Shown: in pieces, positions 56,527 through 64,000 of the stretch
How the letters are laid out: each line of letters begins with the position of its first letter
Numbering within the stretch: the first letter of the stretch is position 1
NCBI GenBank assembly: GCA_020629155.1
Contig: JAHDDW010000013.1
Span: 1 to 64,000 of the forward strand
Direction of reading: 5' to 3'
Length of the DNA stretch: 64,000 nucleotides
From: Acidimicrobiales bacterium
GTDB lineage: Bacteria; Actinomycetota; Acidimicrobiia; Acidimicrobiales; SZUA-35
Program-made: the position numbers and the translations under genes
The notes under the pieces: model-generated
Databases searched by the model: none
Told to the model about the DNA's origin: nothing
The model's input: only the letters and a program-made list of their open reading frames with translations

Positions 56527-57597
56527 CTACGTTTCGGCGAGTTCTGATACCTGTGCAGTAAGTAACGCTTTAAGAACTTCTTCAACTGACACGACACCAA
56601 CCGTTGTAGACCTATCTTTAACAACGGCAAGTTGACGCTTAACCTTACGCAAACGTTGCAAAACTTCTCCCAAACCAAGGTCGGCAGGTATAACTGCCAT
56701 TTGCCTGATAAGAGAAGGAGACAGCGGGACAGCGCCGTCTAACGCAGTTACTGTCAGTAAATCTTTTGCGTGAACATACCCGAGCAGATCACCGCCTTGC
56801 GAACCTGAAACAATCGGAACACGGTTTTGTCCCGATTGCGCCACTAACGAGCCAACGTGACGCCCTGAAGCGCCGAGGTAAGCTGTTGCAAGCTCATCAA
56901 GCGGTGTCGCAATATCGCCAGCACGCAGCTCAGAGAATTGCAATACACCTTGCAATAGCTCGCCGTCGTCTGCTTCAATAGCGCCTTCTTGCGTGGAATG
57001 ACGCACAATCGCTGAGAGTTCGCTTGCGCTGTGAGCAGACACAATCTCATTACGCGGCTCGACTCGGACAAGACGACACCCAAAGTTAGCTATGCTGTTG
57101 AGAAGAAGCACAAACGGGCGGACAATAAACAAATACAGGCGATATGGGATGACCAGCCAACGAAGCGTCAGCTCTGGGGCCACCAGCGCAATATTTTTGG
57201 GCACCATTTCACCCAAGACAAGATGCAGGAACGTAAAAACCGACAACGAAAATATGAAAGAAACGATGCGAGCCACATCAGGGGCAATCGTGCCTTCAAG
57301 AACTATTTCTAGCAGCCCTTCAAAAGCAGGCTCGCCGATATGGCCAAGCGCTAGTGAAGCAATTGTTATGCCAAGTTGCGCACCAGCAAGCTGCATAGAA
57401 AGGTCAGACAAACTTTTTAAAGCAGCGATAGAAGACCGAGCTGTTGGGCGGACCGTTTCAAACGTCGACCTTTTAGACGCAAGCACAGCAAATTCATAGG
57501 CGACATACGCGCCATTGAGCACGATGAGAAAGACAGATAATGCAAGCGCAATCGCTATCCCAGAGGCAGATAAAGAACTAGAAGCAATAATAAACAT
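56527..57597 (-). CDS. CNNM-domain transporter, short form
   Basis: 356 residues. CNNM/DUF21 membrane domain (four helices, about 1-180) followed by a CBS pair near 210-350 ending VVGVVSVEEVLKALL-like. It lacks the C-terminal CorC_HlyC domain that the neighbour has. Members move Mg2+ or other cations. Starts 78 bp after the stop of the long form at 57675 and ends 11 bp before the M23 gene. Confidence 0.88.
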   Translation of the reverse strand: MFIIASSSLSASGIAIALALSVFLIVLNGAYVAYEFAVLASKRSTFETVRPTARSSIAALKSLSDLSMQLAGAQLGITIASLALGHIGEPAFEGLLEIVLEGTIAPDVARIVSFIFSLSVFTFLHLVLGEMVPKNIALVAPELTLRWLVIPYRLYLFIVRPFVLLLNSIANFGCRLVRVEPRNEIVSAHSASELSAIVRHSTQEGAIEADDGELLQGVLQFSELRAGDIATPLDELATAYLGASGRHVGSLVAQSGQNRVPIVSGSQGGDLLGYVHAKDLLTVTALDGAVPLSPSLIRQMAVIPADLGLGEVLQRLRKVKRQLAVVKDRSTTVGVVSVEEVLKALLTAQVSELAET

Positions 57598-57674
57598 TTA
57601 GACCATCTCACACAGGTTCTGGCAGGCCATCACAACAGTCGCTTTAGAAAAGTGACACGTAGAAGCTTTCATAG

Positions 57675-58991
57675 TTACTTCTCCTCCTGTGCAACTACGA
57701 CAGAGGGTGGATCAAGTTGACGCAACTGCAATGAGGCGACACGCTGCTTATCCATTTCTAATACTTCGAATTCCCATGCGTTGTATTGGAAATATTCGTG
57801 CACATACGGGATCTTCCCCATGGAATAAAGAACAAAACCAGCCAAGGTTTCATACGGACCTTCAGGCATTTCAAACCCGCATGCATCAAAAACCTGATCA
57901 GGGTGCAGCGTGCCAGCAAGCAGGTAACTTCCTTCCTGCACGCCGACCGTCAGCACTGTCTCTTCATCATATTCATCGTCAATGTCGCCGACGATCTCTT
58001 CTAGAACGTCTTCTTGCGTCAAGATTCCAGCGGTGCCTCCGTGCTCGTCAAGCACAATGGCCATTTGCGTTTCATGCTCTTTGAAATCGGCGAGAACGTC
58101 TACTAGCTCTCGCGATTCTGGGATAACTAATGGCTCTGTCATAAGGCTGGAAACCTTCGTAACCTCTAGCTCTTGCGAAGACACAGAGAAGATCGCGCCT
58201 ATCGCAATCACACCTTTTACCGTATCGATATCGCCGTCGATAATTGGAAACTTTGAATATCGTGTTGCTGTTACTTTCTCCAGCAACGACGCAACGCTAT
58301 CATTCACATCAGCAGCGATGATAGAAACACGTGGCGTTAACGCATCTGCAGCTGTCTTATCACCAAATTTGATCGTTTTTGTTAATAATTGTTGCGCTTC
58401 AGCATCGAGCGTCCCCGAGTCGCCAGAGGACTTAATGAGATATTCAAGATCTTGCAAAGAATGAGACTCATCGAACTCTTCTTGTGGCTCTAAGCCAAAG
58501 CGGCGCACTACATAGTTTGCTGCACCGTTAAAGAGAAGAATAAGCGGACGGAGCGCCCCATTAACAACTTGTGCGATAGGCGCTAATACTTGCGCCACTT
58601 TTTCGGGTTCGGAAATAGCGATGCTTTTAGGGATTAACTCGCCAACGACCATCTGAAATATTGTGGCTATAGCAAGCGCAACAAAAATAGTCGCAGCCGA
58701 GCTTGTTGTGAAAACATTGCCCCAGAAACGCTCTAGGACACCGCCAACAAGAGGCTCAGCGAGAAATCCTAACACCAGACTTGTGACAGTAATGCCTAGC
58801 TGCGCGCCTGAAAGATGAAAAGATAGCTGTTTGAGTGCAGCGGCTGCTTTGCCAGCAGACCAGCTTCCGTCCTTCGCTAATGCAGCTATTTTGTTGCGGT
58901 CACAGGCGACAAATGCGAACTCGACTGCAACGAAAAAACCATTCATCACGACAAGCAATAAAATTATGGTGAAACCAATAGGTGTTGACAT
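57675..58991 (-). CDS. CNNM-CBS-CorC_HlyC transporter
   Basis: 438 residues: CNNM/DUF21 membrane domain (1-190), CBS pair (about 210-330) with VTATRYSKFPIIDGDIDTVK (20 residues), TEPLVIPESRELVDVLADF, and a C-terminal CorC_HlyC domain around TLAGFVLYSMGKIPYVHEYF (20 residues). Membrane protein implicated in magnesium or cobalt handling and sometimes called HlyC/CorC hemolysin-like. Paralogue of the shorter gene at 56527. Confidence 0.92.
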   Translation of the reverse strand: MSTPIGFTIILLLVVMNGFFVAVEFAFVACDRNKIAALAKDGSWSAGKAAAALKQLSFHLSGAQLGITVTSLVLGFLAEPLVGGVLERFWGNVFTTSSAATIFVALAIATIFQMVVGELIPKSIAISEPEKVAQVLAPIAQVVNGALRPLILLFNGAANYVVRRFGLEPQEEFDESHSLQDLEYLIKSSGDSGTLDAEAQQLLTKTIKFGDKTAADALTPRVSIIAADVNDSVASLLEKVTATRYSKFPIIDGDIDTVKGVIAIGAIFSVSSQELEVTKVSSLMTEPLVIPESRELVDVLADFKEHETQMAIVLDEHGGTAGILTQEDVLEEIVGDIDDEYDEETVLTVGVQEGSYLLAGTLHPDQVFDACGFEMPEGPYETLAGFVLYSMGKIPYVHEYFQYNAWEFEVLEMDKQRVASLQLRQLDPPSVVVAQEEK

Positions 58992-59093
58992 AAGAGAACT
59001 TTAGGTTACCTTAAAAATAAGCTTTCTCGTCTATTGCGTTACAGGTTAGCTGTGCCTATGGCATCTAACTGTAAAGCGCCAAATAAGCATTTC

Positions 59094-60479
59094 TTACTTT
59101 ATGCTCGGATCTTTTTCAGGTTCTGCAACTGGTTCGACTTGGTACCCTTTATGCGTTCCATTAGCTTTCGCTTCTTGATCAACCTGCGAAACTATATATA
59201 GCAGCGGATACGGGTTGACTGGCCCTCCCCCTCCAGGATGCATCTCTAAATGCACGTGTGGAGGTGTGCCGACAGCATTGCCGCTATCGCCGATATAGCC
59301 AAGCAAGTCGCCTGCTTTCACTGTTTGCCCTTCAGCCAAGCCAGGGGCAAAATTTTCAAGGTGCGCATAGTACCATTCGGTACCGCTGTCGCCCCTGACC
59401 CACACCTTTAACCCTCCGAGGCGACCCACACCAACATCGGTGACCGTGCCCCCTTCAGCAGCTACTAGCGGTGTGTTTCGTGGAGCGAAAATATCTATGC
59501 CCTCGTGCCAATGCGCATCTTTTGTGCCAGGCATGCGAGGAAATCCGTATGAATCGATCAACGGTGTTGGATAGTCACCAGCGATTGGAAAGACAACACC
59601 GCTGATGAAAACTTGACTACCTGCTTCAAACGCTTGATGCTCTATTAACGCCTGGTCATAGTCTACCTTAACCTCTTCAGCGGCTTCTTGCGCTGCAACA
59701 ACCAGGCTATCCATTACCTTTTGACGCTCACGCAAAGAACTCGACTTCTCATCAAGCAAAACACGTTTTCCTTTATATTGATCTACCTGATCTTCATCAA
59801 CGGTGATCAGTTGTTCTAGCAATGCCTCTTGTGCATAGCCTTGCAAGTTGCCTTCATAATCAGCTGGCGCTTGTGGCTCCACCATCGCCGCAAACTGGTA
59901 TTCAAGCAGGGCTTTTGTAACAATTGCTTTTTCCAAACGAGCAACTTCGGTGACAAGTTCTTTGTTCTTGTCATGGAGCTGATCAAGTTCAACAGTGATA
60001 GTTTTTCGGCGGATTCGCAGCGCTTGCACTTCTTCGATAGATGTCTGATAGTCTGCTGCGGCTTTATCGAACTTGACTTTTGCTTCGTTTACTTTTTCTT
60101 GTAGCACTGCTGGAGGCTGATAGACTTCCTGGCCATAGGTGCTACCTTCTATGAGCGCTTCAGCTTCGCTGAGAGATGTTTCAGAATCTAGTGAGGTTTC
60201 TGATCCATCCGTGGTTGTTTGTGTTGGGTCTACAGTCGTTTCGCTAGCGACTGTTGTTTCCCCAGCGGTTATTGGCGCAGTTGTCTGCGTTGTTTCAGGT
60301 TTCTCGACTTGTGTTGTCGTCGATTCCTCTTCCTCAACTGTTGTTTCAACTGCCTGCGTCACGCTCGGAGAGGTTTCCGTCGCTTGCAACGACCACGCTG
60401 GGCCAGTGAGTGTTGCCAACACAACTACGGCAACATGGAGAGCTTTTTTTTGAAGGCTATGCAAAGTTTTATAGTCCAT
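59094..60479 (-). CDS. M23 metallopeptidase with Thr-rich linker and coiled coil
   Basis: 461 residues. Signal peptide (VAVVVLATLTGPAWSLQA), a 90-residue Thr/Glu-rich linker with repeated TTVE, TTQ and SETS patterns, a coiled coil at about 130-290, and a C-terminal M23 domain with Zn ligands in HWHEGIDIFAPRN and HVHLEMH. Acts on peptidoglycan outside the membrane. Parallel to the shorter M23 gene at 55412. Confidence 0.9.
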   Translation of the reverse strand: MDYKTLHSLQKKALHVAVVVLATLTGPAWSLQATETSPSVTQAVETTVEEEESTTTQVEKPETTQTTAPITAGETTVASETTVDPTQTTTDGSETSLDSETSLSEAEALIEGSTYGQEVYQPPAVLQEKVNEAKVKFDKAAADYQTSIEEVQALRIRRKTITVELDQLHDKNKELVTEVARLEKAIVTKALLEYQFAAMVEPQAPADYEGNLQGYAQEALLEQLITVDEDQVDQYKGKRVLLDEKSSSLRERQKVMDSLVVAAQEAAEEVKVDYDQALIEHQAFEAGSQVFISGVVFPIAGDYPTPLIDSYGFPRMPGTKDAHWHEGIDIFAPRNTPLVAAEGGTVTDVGVGRLGGLKVWVRGDSGTEWYYAHLENFAPGLAEGQTVKAGDLLGYIGDSGNAVGTPPHVHLEMHPGGGGPVNPYPLLYIVSQVDQEAKANGTHKGYQVEPVAEPEKDPSIK

Positions 60480-60618
60480 ATGACTTATGCATCGGATCTT
60501 CTAATTGAAACATGAGGAGCACCCCCTGAAATACTTGAGATACATTACTCTGAAAATAATTTAAAATTATTTCACTTTTTTGCAACGTTTTTGTCTCTAT
60601 TCGGGTCAGACTGTTTTG

Positions 60619-61824
60619 ATGACTTCGGCAATGATAGCGTTTACGTTTCCAGGACAAGGCTCCCAAGCACCCCAAATGGGTGAGACTTGGGTAAAGCACC
60701 CTTCGTGGGAACTTGTTGAAGAGGCTTCTGACGCAGCCGAGCGTGACGTAGCAAAGCTTCTCCTTGAGGCAGATGCTGACGAACTTAAGCGAACAGACAA
60801 CTCACAACTTGCAACCTATGTCACATCGATGATTATTCTTGACGCTGTCGAACGAGTGGGCATTGACGCAGCTTTCTATGCGGGTCACAGCCTTGGCGAA
60901 TACTCCGCGCTAACCGCTGCGGGTGCGCTTAGTTTTTCAGCTGGTGTGAAGCTTGTCACCGAACGTGGCAATGCAATGGCTGCCGCCGCCGAAGCCCAAC
61001 CTGGTACGATGGCTGCTGTCCTTGGCCTGGAAGATGACCAAGTTGACATGGTTTGCCGCCGAGTCGACGGCGATGTTTGGGTAGCAAACTACAACGCACC
61101 TGGCCAAGTCGTTATCGCTGGTGACAGTGAGAGCATAGAAAAAGCTAGCGTCGCAGCAAAAGAACTTGGCGCTAAAAGAGTTATAGCTATCAAAGTTGGA
61201 GGGGCGTTCCATACGCCGTTTATGTCTCCAGCTAGAGATCGGTTACGCAAGGCCCTGTCAGAAATTGACTTACGCTCTCCCAGCAGGCCTGTGTATGCCA
61301 ATATTGATGCCTTACCTCACGTGGACGCTACCGAGTGGGTTTCGCTTCTAGGGGCGCAGCTCACCAGTCCAGTGAGGTGGCATCATACCTTGACGGCGCT
61401 ACAGCAAGCAGGCGCTACACTGTTCTTAGAACTCGGTCCTGGGTCTGTGCTTACTGGCATGGCGAAACGGACCGTGAAAGACGCAAGAAATATTTCTGTT
61501 AACTCTCCAGAAGGTATTGATACATTGATCGGATCTTTAGCGCAATTGACAGAAAATGAGTCAGACGATGATCACGAAGGCGAAGTCCTTTATGCCAAAG
61601 AACGCCTTGTTATAAGCCCTTGTTCAGGGGTTTTTCAACCAACTGACGATGTAGACAACGGCACAAAATTTGCTGTTGGTCAGCTGTTAGGCACCGTTGG
61701 AGACAGCGAAGTTCGTTCGCCATTTGCAGGCCATCTTCAAGGCTTGCTGGCTCTGGCTGGCGAGAAAGTAAACACCTCGCAACCTCTTGCTTGGCTACGC
61801 ACCGCCGATCTCGGAATCGCGTAG
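60619..61824 (+). CDS. fabD: FabD with extra barrel-sandwich domain
   Basis: Malonyl-CoA:ACP transacylase, which loads malonyl groups on AcpP. About 401 residues from the ATG at 60619; typical FabD has about 310. Catalytic Ser91 is in AGHSLGEYSAL, the His in GGAFHTPFM near 200, and QGSQ in the oxyanion hole near 14. Residues about 330-400 form a lipoyl/biotinyl-like fold (SPCSGVFQPTDDV, QLLGTVGDSEVRSPFAGHLQ, GEKVNTSQPLAWLR) but without the modified lysine (no AMKM). First of the fab operon. Confidence 0.92.
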   Translation: MTSAMIAFTFPGQGSQAPQMGETWVKHPSWELVEEASDAAERDVAKLLLEADADELKRTDNSQLATYVTSMIILDAVERVGIDAAFYAGHSLGEYSALTAAGALSFSAGVKLVTERGNAMAAAAEAQPGTMAAVLGLEDDQVDMVCRRVDGDVWVANYNAPGQVVIAGDSESIEKASVAAKELGAKRVIAIKVGGAFHTPFMSPARDRLRKALSEIDLRSPSRPVYANIDALPHVDATEWVSLLGAQLTSPVRWHHTLTALQQAGATLFLELGPGSVLTGMAKRTVKDARNISVNSPEGIDTLIGSLAQLTENESDDDHEGEVLYAKERLVISPCSGVFQPTDDVDNGTKFAVGQLLGTVGDSEVRSPFAGHLQGLLALAGEKVNTSQPLAWLRTADLGIA

Positions 61825-61826
61825 GG

Positions 61827-62771
61827 ATGAACCAAAAAGCGGGTTTAAAAGTTTTAGGAACAGGGTCAGCGTTACCTGAAAAAGTTGTAACTAATAACGA
61901 TTTGAAGCAGTTCATGGACACTTCTGATGAATGGATCACAGAACGCACAGGCATTAAAGAACGACGTACTGGCGGCACTACCTCAGGGTTAGCACTTGAA
62001 GCTGCAAGAGCAGCCATAGCAGATGCCGATATTGACCAGTCGACAATAGAGCAGGTTGTGCTTGCCACAACAACGCCTGATTATCTCTGCCCAGGGACAG
62101 CACCACTCGTTGCGGCCGAACTTGGTTTAACGTGTGGCGCTTTTGATGTGCAAGCAGCGTGTTCGGGTTGGGTCTATGGGCTAGTCTCAGCAAGTGGCCT
62201 GCTGCTCCAAGGCGCTAACCGAGTGCTTCTGATCGGGTCTGAGACTCTCGATCAAATCACAGATTATTCTGACCGTGGCACTGGTATTTTGTTCGGCAAT
62301 GGCGCAGGTGCCGTAGTGCTGGAACGAGACGAAACATGCAGCGGAGAATTGCTTAGCTGGGACTTAGGGTCGAACGGCAACCTTGTAAACATCTTGCACG
62401 CTGAACATGGCAAAAACTTTTCTATGGACGGACGTGAAGTTTTCCGTCAAGCTGTCACGGTTATTCAGCAGACAGCGAAAAAAACTATGGACCAAGCTGG
62501 GGTCAACGCCGATGACATAGCGCTTGTTGTTCCACACCAAGCGAATATCCGCATTGTTGACCTTGCATGGCGTAAACTTGGTTTTAGCCTCGATAAAACA
62601 GCTATGGTACTTGAAAAGACAGGCAACACTTCGGCTGCTTCTATTCCTTTAGCGCTTGATGAAGCGAACAAAGCGGGTCGAATCTCAGACGGAGACCTTG
62701 TGCTTTTCATCGGTTTTGGTGCAGGTATGACTTGGGCTAGCGCCTTGGTACGATGGTCAACCGAAAAGTAA
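61827..62771 (+). CDS. fabH: 3-oxoacyl-ACP synthase III
   Basis: Starts fatty-acid chains by condensing acetyl- or branched acyl-CoA with malonyl-ACP. 314 residues from the ATG at 61827, 2 bp after fabD. Catalytic Cys in VQAACSGWVYGL near 110, His in VPHQANIRIVD near 240, and Asn in LEKTGNTSAASIPL near 273, the intact C-H-N triad. Confidence 0.96.
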   Translation: MNQKAGLKVLGTGSALPEKVVTNNDLKQFMDTSDEWITERTGIKERRTGGTTSGLALEAARAAIADADIDQSTIEQVVLATTTPDYLCPGTAPLVAAELGLTCGAFDVQAACSGWVYGLVSASGLLLQGANRVLLIGSETLDQITDYSDRGTGILFGNGAGAVVLERDETCSGELLSWDLGSNGNLVNILHAEHGKNFSMDGREVFRQAVTVIQQTAKKTMDQAGVNADDIALVVPHQANIRIVDLAWRKLGFSLDKTAMVLEKTGNTSAASIPLALDEANKAGRISDGDLVLFIGFGAGMTWASALVRWSTEK

Positions 62772-62800
62772 AAAATCTAGCGATTATGGAAGTACAGCAC

Positions 62801-63520
62801 ATGGAAGAAACACAACGAGTGGCCTTCGTAACAGGCGGCAGCCGAGGAATCGGACTAGCAGCTGCACGCAGACTTGCTGAAGACGGCCATATCGTCGCTA
62901 TTGGCTCACGAACGCCACCTGAAACTATCGATAAAAACCTCTATTGGGTTGAATGCGACATCACTGACCAGGATTCTGTAGACGTAGCTTTCGACAAGAT
63001 CGAAGAAAAACTCGGGCCCGTCGACATTCTTGTTGCAAACGCTGGCATCACAAAAGATCGTCTGGTGCTTCGCATGGACGATGAAGATTTCTCAGATGTT
63101 TTAAACGCAAACTTGACTGGCTCTTTCCGAACAACCAAAAGAGCTATCCGCAATATGATGAAGAAACGCTGGGGCCGAATCGTGCTTGTTTCTTCTGTTG
63201 TTGGTTCGCTCGGAAACGCTGGACAGGCCAACTATGCCGCTTCTAAGGCAGGCCTTGTCGGGTTTGGTCGTTCGTTAGCACGAGAGTTTGCTAACAGAGG
63301 CATTACGGTTAATCTTGTTGCTCCTGGCCCAATTCAAACAGACATGTTAGATGCATTGAGTGATAAAGCTATCGAAGCGATGGTTTCAGCGGTGCCAATG
63401 GCACGTGTTGGCAAAGTCGAAGAAATAGCGGCAACAATAAGTTTTTTGACCACGCAAGATGCTGGTTATATAACTGGTGCGACCATCGCAGTTGATGGTG
63501 GCATGGGTATGGGTGGATGA
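62801..63520 (+). CDS. fabG: 3-oxoacyl-ACP reductase
   Basis: Reduces 3-oxoacyl-ACP with NADPH. 239 residues from the ATG at 62801, supported by GGAAG 8 bases upstream; ATGs at 62786 and 62753 are alternatives, the last overlapping fabH. SDR motifs: TGGSRGIG near 10, NAG in VANAGITK near 80, Ser in LVSSVVG near 130, and Tyr/Lys in YAASKAG near 145. Confidence 0.95.
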   Translation: MEETQRVAFVTGGSRGIGLAAARRLAEDGHIVAIGSRTPPETIDKNLYWVECDITDQDSVDVAFDKIEEKLGPVDILVANAGITKDRLVLRMDDEDFSDVLNANLTGSFRTTKRAIRNMMKKRWGRIVLVSSVVGSLGNAGQANYAASKAGLVGFGRSLAREFANRGITVNLVAPGPIQTDMLDALSDKAIEAMVSAVPMARVGKVEEIAATISFLTTQDAGYITGATIAVDGGMGMGG

Positions 63521-63581
63521 TACCCTACATGATGGTGTGCGCGGCAAAGTATGTCGTTTATATTCCCTGGAGGAAATACAA

Positions 63582-63821
63582 ATGAGTGAAGAACAAACCT
63601 TTGAAAGGTTTCAGAAATGCGCAGTTGATGTGCTTTCTGTTGACAAAGCAAAAGTAACAAAAGAAGCGAAGTTCGCAGAAGATCTAGACGCTGACAGTCT
63701 TGATCTTGTTGAGTTCGTTATGGCTCTTGAAGAAGAGTTCGACGTTTCTGTTGAAGAAGACGAACTAGAAGGTGTTACCACCGTTGGTGGAGCCTATGAA
63801 TTGATTACAGGGAAGCTCTAA
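63582..63821 (+). CDS. acpP: Acyl carrier protein
   Basis: 79 residues, acidic. The phosphopantetheine site Ser is in DADSLDLVE near 38. GGAGG lies 6 bases before the ATG at 63582, which settles the start; the longer frame upstream is noise. fabF follows with a 1-bp overlap. It carries the growing acyl chain through the fab enzymes. Confidence 0.97.
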   Translation: MSEEQTFERFQKCAVDVLSVDKAKVTKEAKFAEDLDADSLDLVEFVMALEEEFDVSVEEDELEGVTTVGGAYELITGKL

Positions 63822-64000
63822 TGCAACGATCGACGGTCGCAGCAGTCACCGGAATAGGCGTTGTCGCAACGTGTGGTCTTGGGAAAGAAGCCTTCTGGCA
63901 AGGCCTTCTGACCGAACCAGCCGACGGCGACCGTCGAATTGCAGATTGGGACCCCTCCCCTTGGTTTGAAAACCCTAAAGAAGTACGCCGCACTGATCGG
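63821..64000 (+). CDS. fabF: 3-oxoacyl-ACP synthase II, N-terminal part
   Basis: The first 60 codons (VAAVTGIGVVATCGLGKEAF at the start) of an elongating beta-ketoacyl synthase. The frame is open to the window edge, so the active-site Cys is not visible. It overlaps the acpP stop by one base (TAATG), the usual order of this operon. The gene is cut by the end of the window. Confidence 0.88.
   Translation, partial: MQRSTVAAVTGIGVVATCGLGKEAFWQGLLTEPADGDRRIADWDPSPWFENPKEVRRTDR

Overview
The window is a chromosomal segment of an actinobacterium. The main evidence is a complete Pup-proteasome system (arc/mpa, dop, pup, prcB, prcA, pafA, pafB, pafC). Supporting evidence is a PspC-domain histidine kinase paired with a LuxR-type regulator, an FtsR-type MerR regulator, and a type II fatty-acid operon. 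Base composition is moderate, clearly lower than in Streptomyces or Mycobacterium. A lineage such as Acidimicrobiia is plausible, but this is inference from composition and gene content only.

Layout. Positions 1-320 hold an array of short palindromic and tandem repeats. Positions 320-7940 carry ppc, a small membrane protein, greA, leuCD, a DUF433/HTH small-gene cluster and a ribokinase. Positions 8010-12000 carry an AAA ATPase with a nuclease-like tail and a secreted beta-propeller lipoprotein. Positions 12100-17620 form an envelope-stress-like module: a small membrane protein, a PspC/LiaF-like protein, a PspC-histidine kinase, a LuxR response regulator, and a protein joining a degenerate ABC ATPase to a degenerate protein kinase. 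Positions 17640-25260 (minus strand) hold two small acidic/helical proteins, RNase D, an AHSA1-type protein, a GGDEF protein, an alpha/beta hydrolase with an S9 peptidase, and an unusual amidase. Signal peptidase I follows. Positions 26340-37980 are the proteasome locus. It is interrupted twice by plus-strand genes: an AbiEi/AbiEii-like pair between prcB and pup, and an Alg14/Alg13-like glycosyltransferase plus a gene fragment between dop and arc.

Positions 38240-45160 carry oligopeptidase B, a GAF-like/GGDEF protein, the FtsR-like regulator, a lipoprotein and a secreted repeat protein. Positions 45355-48400 are a cobalamin ABC importer (btuD, btuC, btuF) preceded by a cobalamin riboswitch on the minus strand. 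Then come menC, a PQ-loop-like membrane gene broken by two frameshifts, ispG, a flippase, an ABC exporter, and a mirrored M23-CNNM-CNNM-M23 block. The window ends in the fatty-acid operon fabD-fabH-fabG-acpP-fabF; fabF runs off the end, and fabD carries an extra barrel-sandwich (lipoyl-like) domain.

Two things stand out. The first is the pseudo-ABC/pseudokinase fusion beside the PspC two-component system. The second is the AbiE-like pair, whose promoter, start codon and perfect palindromic operator are packed into about 40 bp inside the proteasome locus. Four genes also look intact except for one or two missing single bases, often in short homopolymers. This is either an error pattern of the assembly or real decay. 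No tRNA, rRNA or CRISPR array was seen.
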